Of a stretch of DNA of 64,000 nucleotides, positions 43,947 through 51,081 are shown in pieces. Made by a program: the position numbers and the translations under genes. Within the stretch, counting starts at the first letter, position 1; every line of letters begins with the position of its first letter. The DNA comes from Streptomyces sp. CB03234. Lineage in GTDB: Bacteria; Actinomycetota; Actinomycetes; Streptomycetales; Streptomycetaceae. The DNA is taken from contig NZ_LIYH01000005.1 in NCBI RefSeq assembly GCF_001905885.1, positions 636,392 to 700,391 of the forward strand, read 5' to 3'. The notes under the pieces were generated by a model that worked only from the letters and a program-made list of their open reading frames with translations, made no database searches and was not told the origin of the DNA.

Positions 43947-43990
43947 CGTTCGGCACCGGTCCCCACGAGGGGAGGGACCGGTGCCGAACG
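43947..43990. repeat. perfect 17-bp inverted repeat
   Basis: CGTTCGGCACCGGTCCC (43947-43963) and GGGACCGGTGCCGAACG (43974-43990) flank a 10-nt loop with no mismatch. It lies in the gene-free 440 bp between the WD40 gene start and the tRNA fragment. No T-tract follows on either strand, so an operator, a recombination arm site or a structured RNA are alternatives to a terminator. Confidence 0.75.
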
Positions 43991-44158
43991 ACGCGGCGGA
44001 TGGAGGGCGCGCGGGCCGGTACGAGGCGTCCGGCGCAGGCGCGATCACGGCGAAGGCCCGCGAAGGGTCCAGCCGGCCACCAGGGGCACGGACCACGGTG
44101 GACCGCGCTGGCCGACGGACCGCGCTGGACGACGCCGAGGCAAGGCTCCGGAAACCAC

Positions 44159-44196
44159 TCAGGGGCCCGACCCGCTCTCGCGGATCAGGCCCCTGA
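44159..44196 (-). terminator. terminator of the displaced proline tRNA
   Basis: TCAGGGGCC (44159-44167) and GGCCCCTGA (44188-44196) form a perfect 9-bp stem; on the minus strand it is followed by GTGGTTTCC. It lies 17 bp past the 3' end of the tRNA-Pro fragment, where the original tRNA transcript would have ended. Confidence 0.65.
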
Positions 44197-44212
44197 TCTG
44201 GTGTTTCAGCTG

Positions 44213-44254
44213 TCGGGGTGGCGGGATTTGAACCCACGACCTCTTCGTCCCGAA
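44213..44254 (-). mobile_element. 3' fragment of a proline tRNA gene, probable att site
   Basis: On the minus strand the 42 nt start at the anticodon loop TTCGGGA (anticodon CGG), continue through the 3' anticodon strand CGAAG, the variable region, T arm GTGGGTTCAAATCCCGC and acceptor strand CACCCCG plus discriminator A. The 5' half (acceptor, D arm and 5' anticodon strand CTTCG) is absent: the sequence upstream is ACCTCA and cannot pair. This is the usual scar left when an element integrates into a tRNA gene and supplies a new 3' half. Orientation puts the inserted DNA at higher coordinates, that is, over the defence genes. Proline tRNA genes are known actinomycete integration sites (pSAM2). 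Confidence 0.8.
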
Positions 44255-44511
44255 TGAGGTTCGGTTGGTGATCCTGCCAGCCTCGATGGCGTTTCCGCAG
44301 GTCAGATGGGTGGGCTCGGTTGGTGTCGCGGGGCCTGGAAGGGGTTCGGGGAGCGGGTCGGCTCCCAGATGGCTCCCCGGGCGTGGTGCCCACCGGCTGC
44401 GTGTACGTCTATGCCAAGGCATCCCTGTGTCGACCACAACGAGGGCCAAGGCTTCCGAGCCCGGCGTACCCTCCGCTGATGATCGCGCACGCTGTCCGAA
44501 TGCCTGGAAGC
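44255..44511. other. element edge, no gene
   Basis: This stretch joins the tRNA fragment to the response-regulator gene. Only overlapping low-quality frames occur; no integrase or excisionase is recognisable. It is the expected place for an attachment-site arm region. Confidence 0.5.
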
Positions 44512-45747
44512 TCAGTCCTTCACAATCTCGCCGTTCGCTGATGACGTTGAAGCCTGCGTCGGCACGTGCCTGGCCTTCGGCTTCTCGAGTTCCAACCGCA
44601 CTTTCACGTCCTCGAAGCTGAGGTCCGGGGTTCCGATACGCCCCACCGAGCGGCTGTAGGCGATGAGCATCGCCTCCGAGAACGGGCTGTCGAGGGTTGC
44701 GACACGTCGCCAGGTTCGTGCCTCGGCGAGCGGGACCGATACCACGTTCTCGAAGTCGACCAAGAGGTCGGGGATGTCGAGGTAGCCAGGAAGAGCGCGG
44801 TACCGGTTCTGCTTGTCCCCGAAGACCTGTTTGGCCTGGTCCTTGTGGCTGTTGCTCTTCGAGCTGGCCAGCCATGTGGCGATCGCTGGCGACTCCGACT
44901 CCTCGCCGTCCTCGGTGAAGATGCGGTCAGCCTTGGCCAGGCGAACGTACTGTGCCTTGGCCTTACGAGGTCTCGCCACGTTGGCGTCCGGGTGGTCCTC
45001 ATACAGGTCGCAAGCAGGGGTGAGGACGATCCACCAATCGCCCTCGGGGCTGACCACGAGGTCCGTGGCGGTGAGGTGATGGGTCACGAACGGCTTCAAG
45101 TAGACCCGAGCAGCGGAGGGTTGACCAGCAGTAGCGACCGCCTCGCCGTCCCCGGCGTATCCCAGTTCGCTGGGGCCGTTCTCCCGGAGCTCGGCCGCGA
45201 GGCGGTTGACGATGATCGGGGTGATCTCGTGGGGATCAGCGCCCGCCATCTCGTGCCAGTGCGGGGCCACGACGTCACGGAGGAAAACGCGGACCTTGCG
45301 TTCGACGAGATCGGAGATACGGCGTCTCAACTCCGACACTCCCGAGAGCAACCCGTCCCGGACTGCGGGAGCGACCTCGTCCCAGGCGTTCTTGGTCACC
45401 ACACGGATGAGGGGAGGCTTCTCCAGGTCACGCACCTGCTGGGGGACAGCTGTGAAGAAGACCACGGGCAGCCACCGAGCGCCGGCGATGGCGTCGTACA
45501 GTTCGTGTCCGCGTCCTTCGACGGCAGCGGAGGGTATGCCATCGGCGGCGTCGCGGACGTCGAGGATGACCAGGTCGAAGTCCTCGTCAATCAACCGCTG
45601 CTCGGCTGCGGAGAAGTCCTGCTCGGACTCGAAGTGGATCTCCCCGAGGTCTGTGAGCTCCTCGGCCAGCACTTCGCGAAGGTCCGCGATCATCTGGGCG
45701 TCGTCATCGACTATGAGCACCCGATACGCAACGTCGGTCGACGTCAC
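44512..45747 (-). CDS. response regulator with large uncharacterised output domain
   Basis: A 411-residue protein. Residues 1-125 form a receiver domain: acidic pocket Asp14-Asp16 in LIVDDDAQM, phosphoacceptor Asp63 in LVILDVRD, Thr/Ala region VFFTAV and conserved Lys119 in VVTKNAW. The remaining 285 residues contain no DNA-binding motif I recognise; notable segments are VERKVRVFLRDVVAPHWHEMAG, YLKPFVTHHLTATDLVVSPEGDWWIVLTPACDLYED and LDIPDLLVDFENVVSV. GTG at 45747 overlaps the kinase stop (GTGA), so they are made together. Wobble positions are less GC-saturated than in the core genes. Acts presumably as output of the adjacent Hsp90-like kinase. Confidence 0.85.
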   Translation of the reverse strand: MTSTDVAYRVLIVDDDAQMIADLREVLAEELTDLGEIHFESEQDFSAAEQRLIDEDFDLVILDVRDAADGIPSAAVEGRGHELYDAIAGARWLPVVFFTAVPQQVRDLEKPPLIRVVTKNAWDEVAPAVRDGLLSGVSELRRRISDLVERKVRVFLRDVVAPHWHEMAGADPHEITPIIVNRLAAELRENGPSELGYAGDGEAVATAGQPSAARVYLKPFVTHHLTATDLVVSPEGDWWIVLTPACDLYEDHPDANVARPRKAKAQYVRLAKADRIFTEDGEESESPAIATWLASSKSNSHKDQAKQVFGDKQNRYRALPGYLDIPDLLVDFENVVSVPLAEARTWRRVATLDSPFSEAMLIAYSRSVGRIGTPDLSFEDVKVRLELEKPKARHVPTQASTSSANGEIVKD

Positions 45748-47984
45748 CCAACTCTCCTTCGCAGTCGTGCCCGGAAACTCGCACCCGAGAGGGTGCCGGG
45801 GCTCACCAGCCCCAATTCGCCGTCGTAGAAGTCCTTCACGACGCTGCCTGCGATGCTGAGACCGAGGCCGACGCCATCCGGCTTTTCACTGAAGTAGGTA
45901 TCGAAGATCAGGTCCTTGATCTTCTCGCGCACCCCAGGGCCGTTGTCGCTGACCGTGATGTCGACCACGTCCAGTTCGCCCTCGTGATTGCGCTCCGTCT
46001 CGATCAGGATCTCGCGGGGAGTGCCCTTGGGCATTGTGGAGAGCCAGTACACGGCGTTGCTCACGAGGTTGACCACAAGAGTCCTGATGTCACCCGGCTC
46101 GGCGGTGACGATCACGTCCTCCCCGCTGATCTGTACATCTACACCGTGCTTGGTGATCTCCGACTCCAGCACGTCAACGGCTTCAGAAATGCTCTGGTGT
46201 AGAGAGAGCCGGCGGGGCCGTCCACGCTTCCGTCCGCTGAGGGGCTCGATGCGAGTGAAGAGCCGGTCGAGAGCCCTTTCTTGTGCGGTGAAGTCCGTCC
46301 GCAGCTTGTCCAGCGCAGCTGACAGCTCCACATCGTGGGTCTCGACCTTTGTGGTGATCTTGCCGAGACGACGAAGGCCCACGCCGATGCGGGAAAGGGC
46401 GGTACGTCCGTCGTGGAGGACGACGTCGACCAGGGTGCCCAGCGTCGCGAGGCGGGAGAACTGGGCGATGACCTCCTGTACCTTGCGTACGCCTTCGTTG
46501 ATCGTCTCCGTGGCATCCTCGATGGCGCGACTGAGGATGATGTCCTCTGGGTGCCGCTCGGCAGCCACCTGTCGCAGCGGGTCCAGGTTGAAGTTCTGGA
46601 AGAGCCCGTGGCCCCTGCCTTCGGACGGCCCGGCAAGGAGCGGGGCTTCCGTCGGAGCAGTGGGTTCCCGACGCAGCCGGTAGCGTTGCGTCTCCAACCT
46701 GGCAATCGCCTGGAGTATGACTGCCTTCAGTTCCTCGTACTCAGGGGTGTCGATCAGTCCTTCGCGGTGCGAGCGGTCCAGGAGGCCGGGGTTGTCATCG
46801 GCCGAGATGTAGACGAATCCCGCCACTTGCCGGTTGGAGAGACGCAGCGTCGGGTTGTTGATGCGTCGCTGGTCGAAACCAAGCCAGTCGAACCCGGGTT
46901 CCCCGAACGGCTGCACACGGAACCCGTCCCGGTACAGGGCCACACCGCTGTTGTTCCGGATGAGTTCCCGTACGTCGTTGGTGTTCCTCGCGCTGGTGTC
47001 GAGTGCCAGGAGCGGCTTGATGGCCGACGACTCAAGGTCCCAGACTCGGAAGTCCAGTTTCAGAGGGCCACATGAGGGCCTCTTCGAGTCCTTCCGGAGG
47101 TTGTCCTGGACGACCTCCACCGGTTCTTCGTCGCCGGCGTAAATGGCCAGGCTCGCGTCCCCGTCGGCATCCACGGCGCCGACGAGGCGATAGCGGGGAT
47201 GGGCCAGTGTCTCACTCGCAGAAACGAACCCGCTGTGGTGGCGGAGCGGCCCCTCCGGAGTGTCGATGTAGATCGAGAACTCAGGCTGGTCCGGCACAGA
47301 GAGCTCGGCGGGAGGCGGCGGGGGGAGGAGCCTGGACAGGGAACGCTTGAGGGCCTCGATCTCGTTCGTGCCCCAAGCCGTGCGAAGCCTCTCGAGTCGG
47401 ACCACGGTGCCATGCGCCGTGCCGACGGCTGTAGCAGGCGCTGACTGAAATTCCCGGAGGACCTCGGAAAAGGTCTGCGCTGCTATGCCTCCGTCTACGA
47501 AGACGCTCGGAGTGGTCGTGGACAGGGAGACCGGAACCTCATCCAGGTACGCGTCACCATCCGTGAAGTCCCCCCAGTCGATGCGAAGGGTGACCTCCTG
47601 CTCATCGACCCGCCGAGTCGTGATTGTGGCGGTATGGCCAAGTCGAGCCGAGGCGAACCGGCCGATGCCCTTGGCGCCCAGCACGCGACGCCCACCTGAC
47701 TCACTGCGTGGGTTCCGGTGCCTGTGCGGGGTGGCGATCTCCATCCACGTGCCGCGCACTGTGGCCGGCGACATGCCGTGCCCGTTGTCCCAGACCTCGA
47801 TCGAGCCCTCACCCTCTTCGAGGGGAGGGTTGAAGCGGATCAGGACGAGGCTGGCGTCCGCGTCGTAGGCGTTCTTCACCAGCTCGGTGAGGGCGACGCG
47901 TTCGTTGCTGATCAGTTCTTCGCCGAGCGTGCTCATGAGCCTGGCCCGCGGTCGGAGATACGCCTTCGCGTTCTCGGAGTCCAC
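45744..47984 (-). CDS. histidine kinase with additional N-terminal Hsp90-like ATPase domain
   Basis: A 746-residue protein with two GHKL ATPase domains. N-terminal Hsp90/MutL-type: N box ELVKNAYDADAS (Asn38), G1 DNGHGM (66-71), G2 GAKGIGRFASARLG, then a roughly 300-residue middle region resembling an S5/transducer part. C-terminal kinase: H-box-like FSRLATLGTLVDVVLHDGRTALSRIG, N box VVNLVSNAVYWLS, G1 VSDNGPGV and G2 DGVGLGLSIAGSVV. No membrane helix, so it senses something in the cytoplasm. GTG start at 47984. Paired with the response regulator downstream; divergent from the methyltransferase. Confidence 0.88.
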   Translation of the reverse strand: MDSENAKAYLRPRARLMSTLGEELISNERVALTELVKNAYDADASLVLIRFNPPLEEGEGSIEVWDNGHGMSPATVRGTWMEIATPHRHRNPRSESGGRRVLGAKGIGRFASARLGHTATITTRRVDEQEVTLRIDWGDFTDGDAYLDEVPVSLSTTTPSVFVDGGIAAQTFSEVLREFQSAPATAVGTAHGTVVRLERLRTAWGTNEIEALKRSLSRLLPPPPPAELSVPDQPEFSIYIDTPEGPLRHHSGFVSASETLAHPRYRLVGAVDADGDASLAIYAGDEEPVEVVQDNLRKDSKRPSCGPLKLDFRVWDLESSAIKPLLALDTSARNTNDVRELIRNNSGVALYRDGFRVQPFGEPGFDWLGFDQRRINNPTLRLSNRQVAGFVYISADDNPGLLDRSHREGLIDTPEYEELKAVILQAIARLETQRYRLRREPTAPTEAPLLAGPSEGRGHGLFQNFNLDPLRQVAAERHPEDIILSRAIEDATETINEGVRKVQEVIAQFSRLATLGTLVDVVLHDGRTALSRIGVGLRRLGKITTKVETHDVELSAALDKLRTDFTAQERALDRLFTRIEPLSGRKRGRPRRLSLHQSISEAVDVLESEITKHGVDVQISGEDVIVTAEPGDIRTLVVNLVSNAVYWLSTMPKGTPREILIETERNHEGELDVVDITVSDNGPGVREKIKDLIFDTYFSEKPDGVGLGLSIAGSVVKDFYDGELGLVSPGTLSGASFRARLRRRVG

Positions 47985-48405
47985 CCATGCCCCCGCTCGT
48001 CAACTGTCAGCCATGTTCTGCAGTGTGTGGCGGGCAAGATTCTACTAACTACCCATCAGCGAGCTAGGTGGGCGGCTCTCGTAAGTGGCCGAAACCGTGC
48101 ACAGGTTCAGGCCGACTCGAACGTGTCTTCAGCCCCGCCGGATCGTTGACCAGCTTGTCCGGCCAATCCGGGCCCCGGGAGCGACGCTGTCACTGCTGTC
48201 CTCTACGATTGCCTCTGGTAACGCACCAGAACGTCGGTTCGAAGCCGAGGACTGGGGGGCCGCGCGGACTCGCGCCGGTACCCGGCAGAGCGCAGCATCG
48301 GTCTCACGGGATTTCCGGAGGTCAGCGTGGTGGAATCCTTGCCTCCACCAGCGCGTCTGTGATCTCCTGGTGCTCGTTGTTCTCGCTGGTGTGGAGGTGC
48401 GTGCT
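47985..48405. other. divergent control region between kinase and methyltransferase
   Basis: About 420 bp without a credible gene, although an open frame extends upstream from the methyltransferase through it; that extension has no methyltransferase homology and poor codon bias. A minus-strand TAGAAT (near 48035) is a possible -10 for the kinase operon. TTGACC near 48145 and TACGAT near 48205 are isolated promoter-like boxes on the plus strand. Confidence 0.5.
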
Positions 48406-50373
48406 GTGCAGGAGTCGCACTATGGCGTACCCCTGGAACGGAGCGACTATCTCAAGCTCCCGCGGCACCGGCACAGCTGCAGGCCCGAGCGGTTCGCAAA
48501 GTGGCTCGAAGGGTACGGCAAGGGGCGTCGCCTCGCCGTGGACCTCTTCTCCGGAGCAGGCGGTCTGAGTCTTGGGCTTCAGCGAGCTGGCTGGACCACT
48601 GCAGCCGCTGTCGACTTCGACGAGCGTGCCCTTGAGACCCATGCGGCCAACTTCCCCGGCATGAGTCTGCACATGGACCTGGGGAACCCAGCCGAGCGTG
48701 ACAGGCTCGAGGAGCTGCTGGAGCCGGCGAAGGGGAAGATCGATCTGGTGGCGGGGGGCCCGCCGTGCCAGCCGTTCAGCAGGGCTGGGCGGAGCAAGAT
48801 CCGCCACCTCGTAGAGCACCATGGCCGCGACCCTCACGACCTCCGTAAAGAGCTGTGGAGCGCGTACCTGGACGTCATAAAGAGGATCAGGCCGCGCGCC
48901 GTCCTCATGGAGAACGTCCCGGACATGGGCCTCGGCGACGACTTCTTCGTGGTCCGCGTGATCGAGCAGCAGCTCGAGGAGCTCGGCTACGCAACCCAGG
49001 TACGCCTTGTCGACGCATGGCGCTACGGAGTACCCCAGCACCGGAAGCGGCTCATCCTTCTGGCCAGGAACGACATCGAGAGGTTCGAGTGGCAGCAGGA
49101 GGTCGCCGAGGACGAACGCACCACCCTGCGCCACGCCATTGGTGACCTCCCTCCCCTCACCGTGGTGCCCACGGAGCGTGTCGGCGAGCGTGAGATGGCC
49201 TACGGCACCCCCTCCGAAGACCTGTCCGACTTTGCCAGGGAGATGCGCAAGCGCGCGAAGCGTGAGGTCGTCTTCGACCACATGACCCGGAGGGTCAGGC
49301 CGGACGACTGGGTGATCTTCGACAGCATGGACTCCGACACCCTGTACTCGGACATCGACCCGGAGCTCCAGCGGTACAGCGCCGAGCACTTCACCGACAA
49401 GTACAAGAAGCTTGACTGGGACGACCTGAGCAGGTCGATCACCGCCCACATCGCCAAGGACGGCTACTGGTACATCCATCCGGACCAGAACCGCACCCTG
49501 ACCGTTCGGGAGGCGGCACGGGTACAGACCTTCCCGGACCGGTTCAGGTTCGCTGGGACGCGTAGTGACGCCTTCCGGCAGATCGGCAACGCGGTGCCAC
49601 CCCTCCTGGGCAAGGCCGCCGCGGAAGTGCTGTTGCCTGTCGAGGGGTGCCAGGCCGGGGAAGGCGGACTCCAGCCCCGCTGGCGCACGGCCCGCGAGGA
49701 CCTGACTGCCTGGGCGGAACGGCAGCGCAACGGGGAGAACTGGTACCAGTTGCCCAAGCTGTCGTCAGTGCACGCGGCGGTCGTGGCGGTGCTGGCGGGA
49801 ACCCGGGTGCAGCCCGGTCAGATGCACGAGATGCTCGAGACGATCCGGGAGCACGCGACTCTGACCAAGTCCGCTCTGCGCACTCTCCTTGAATCAGCCC
49901 CCACGGCAGCCGTTCGGGCGCGCCTCGACAGGCTGACCGCCGTGGCCGGCAAGTCAAGTGTCTGGTCCGAGGACGAGGAGAAGCAGAAGGAGCTGCCCAA
50001 GCGCCTGGGGATGAAACCAGCCGAGGGCGCGCTCTACCGGCTGCTGATCGATGACGACCTTCTGTGGGTGGGACAGAGTGCGCTGCGCGTCGCTGCCCGG
50101 CTGCACGACAGCGACTCTGACCGCACCAACCGGCTCAGTGACGGCCGGGTGCACTTGGTGAAGCTCGTCGGTGCAGGAGAAAAGGCCCCCCTGCGCATGG
50201 CTGCGCTACGACTCATCGGAAGCACCCTGTGCAACGCGAAGAATCCTCTCTGTGACCAGTGTCCTCTCAGTAGCTACTGCGCGGGCAGGGAAAGTGCTGC
50301 GGGTGACCTGGTCACGGATGCTCTGAGTGGGACGCACGGTCGGCAGCCTGTTCCTGCCCAGTCACGCGAGTAG
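48406..50373 (+). CDS. cytosine-C5 DNA methyltransferase with C-terminal iron-sulfur (EndoIII-type) motif
   Basis: A 655-residue protein. The methyltransferase part shows motif I DLFSGAGGLSLGLQRAGW (from Asp46), catalytic Cys121 in GGPPCQPFS, ENVPDM (motif VI), QHRKRLILLA (motif VIII), LTVREAARVQTFPDRF (IX) and QIGNAVPPLLGKAAAEVL (X). About 230 more residues follow, mostly helical, ending in Cys609-x6-Cys616-x2-Cys619-x5-Cys625, the exact spacing of the [4Fe-4S] motif of endonuclease III/MutY glycosylases. Upstream VGQSALRVAARL resembles their DTHVxRVxxRL helix with the catalytic Asp replaced by Gly. GTG at 48406 is chosen for GGAGGT at 48393-48398, 7-nt spacer. Its tail overlaps vsr by 62 bp. 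Confidence 0.92.
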   Translation: MQESHYGVPLERSDYLKLPRHRHSCRPERFAKWLEGYGKGRRLAVDLFSGAGGLSLGLQRAGWTTAAAVDFDERALETHAANFPGMSLHMDLGNPAERDRLEELLEPAKGKIDLVAGGPPCQPFSRAGRSKIRHLVEHHGRDPHDLRKELWSAYLDVIKRIRPRAVLMENVPDMGLGDDFFVVRVIEQQLEELGYATQVRLVDAWRYGVPQHRKRLILLARNDIERFEWQQEVAEDERTTLRHAIGDLPPLTVVPTERVGEREMAYGTPSEDLSDFAREMRKRAKREVVFDHMTRRVRPDDWVIFDSMDSDTLYSDIDPELQRYSAEHFTDKYKKLDWDDLSRSITAHIAKDGYWYIHPDQNRTLTVREAARVQTFPDRFRFAGTRSDAFRQIGNAVPPLLGKAAAEVLLPVEGCQAGEGGLQPRWRTAREDLTAWAERQRNGENWYQLPKLSSVHAAVVAVLAGTRVQPGQMHEMLETIREHATLTKSALRTLLESAPTAAVRARLDRLTAVAGKSSVWSEDEEKQKELPKRLGMKPAEGALYRLLIDDDLLWVGQSALRVAARLHDSDSDRTNRLSDGRVHLVKLVGAGEKAPLRMAALRLIGSTLCNAKNPLCDQCPLSSYCAGRESAAGDLVTDALSGTHGRQPVPAQSRE

Positions 50374-50809
50374 GAGCCGGACACCGCTCGGCAACCATGA
50401 GTGCTGCCGCCGCTGGACTGGCCTTGACCTCGCACTCCCAGACCCGGAGCACGGTCCATCCGGCGGCCTCCGCTGCTTCCGTGTTGCGTCTGTCTCGGGC
50501 CCTGTTGGTCTCGATCTTGTCCGTCCAACGCTCGGCGTTCGGTCCGCGGAACACCTTGGGGCCGTGCTTCGGGCAGCCGTGCCAGAAGCAGCCGTCAACA
50601 AAGACGGCCACGTGGTATCTGGGAAGCACGAAGTCGGCCGTGCACCTGGGAGCCACCCTCTGGTGAAGGCGGAACCTGAGGCCCAGCCGGTGCACCGCCT
50701 TCCTGAGGGCCACCTCCGGCCTGGTGTCCCTCACGCGCCGGCCGCGAAGGTGCTCACCCTCCGGAGTGGCGACCCACCCACGGTCCGGCGTCAGCCCTCC
50801 TCCACTCAT
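50312..50809 (-). CDS. vsr: very short patch repair (Vsr) endonuclease
   Basis: Nicks the T strand at T:G mismatches that arise when 5-methylcytosine deaminates, limiting the mutagenic cost of the neighbouring methyltransferase. The 165-residue product has the family motifs: DTRPEVALRKAVHRLGLRFRLH, metal-binding Asp59 in TADFVLPRYHVAVFVDGCFWHGC (His77), ERWTDKIETNRARD and GWTVLRVWECEVK. ATG at 50809 with GGGA 8 nt upstream. Overlaps the methyltransferase tail-to-tail by 62 bp, so the two 3' ends are convergent, not one operon. Restriction-type Vsr-like nucleases also exist; the pairing favours the repair role. Confidence 0.92.
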   Translation of the reverse strand: MSGGGLTPDRGWVATPEGEHLRGRRVRDTRPEVALRKAVHRLGLRFRLHQRVAPRCTADFVLPRYHVAVFVDGCFWHGCPKHGPKVFRGPNAERWTDKIETNRARDRRNTEAAEAAGWTVLRVWECEVKASPAAAALMVAERCPAPTRVTGQEQAADRASHSEHP

Positions 50810-50864
50810 GACCACATTCCCAGTCTGTAGACGTCCTCGACTCGGAGGGTGCCACACTCTTCCC

Positions 50865-51053
50865 ATGCTCCGGGAACCAGCCGAACTCCATGTCGATGAT
50901 CAGGGTCGGGTCGAGCTGCCGCTCGGCCTGCTGGCTGAGGCCGGCATCGCACCGGGCTCCGATCTCGTCGCCTTCAGTGACGGTGACGGACGGATTGTCC
51001 TGAGGCGGGCCGAGGACGCTGTCAGGGACCTGCTCGAGGAGGGCATGCTCTGA
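50865..51053 (+). CDS. AbrB/MazE-like DNA-binding protein
   Basis: A 62-residue protein with the swapped-hairpin AbrB/SpoVT pattern: HVDDQGRVELPLGLLAEAGIAPGSDLVAFSDGDGRIVLRRAEDAVRDLLEEGML. ATG at 50865; a GGAGGG lies rather far upstream. Divergent from vsr across 55 bp and convergent with AIPR. No toxin (PIN or MazF) is next to it, so it is not an evident toxin-antitoxin pair; a local regulator of the island is a fair guess. Confidence 0.75.
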   Translation: MLREPAELHVDDQGRVELPLGLLAEAGIAPGSDLVAFSDGDGRIVLRRAEDAVRDLLEEGML

Positions 51054-51081
51054 CCGAGGACTCAGGACCTGCGTGATCCCA

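Noticed and set aside
44213..44300. An intact proline tRNA gene
   Set aside because: The sequence upstream of the anticodon loop cannot form the anticodon, D or acceptor stems, so only the 3' half is present.
48085..48405. N-terminal extension of the methyltransferase frame
   Set aside because: The extension has no methyltransferase homology and weak codon bias; GGAGGT before the GTG at 48406 defines the start.
50865..51053. Toxin-antitoxin module built on the AbrB-like gene
   Set aside because: No PIN, MazF or other toxin frame lies next to it on either strand.
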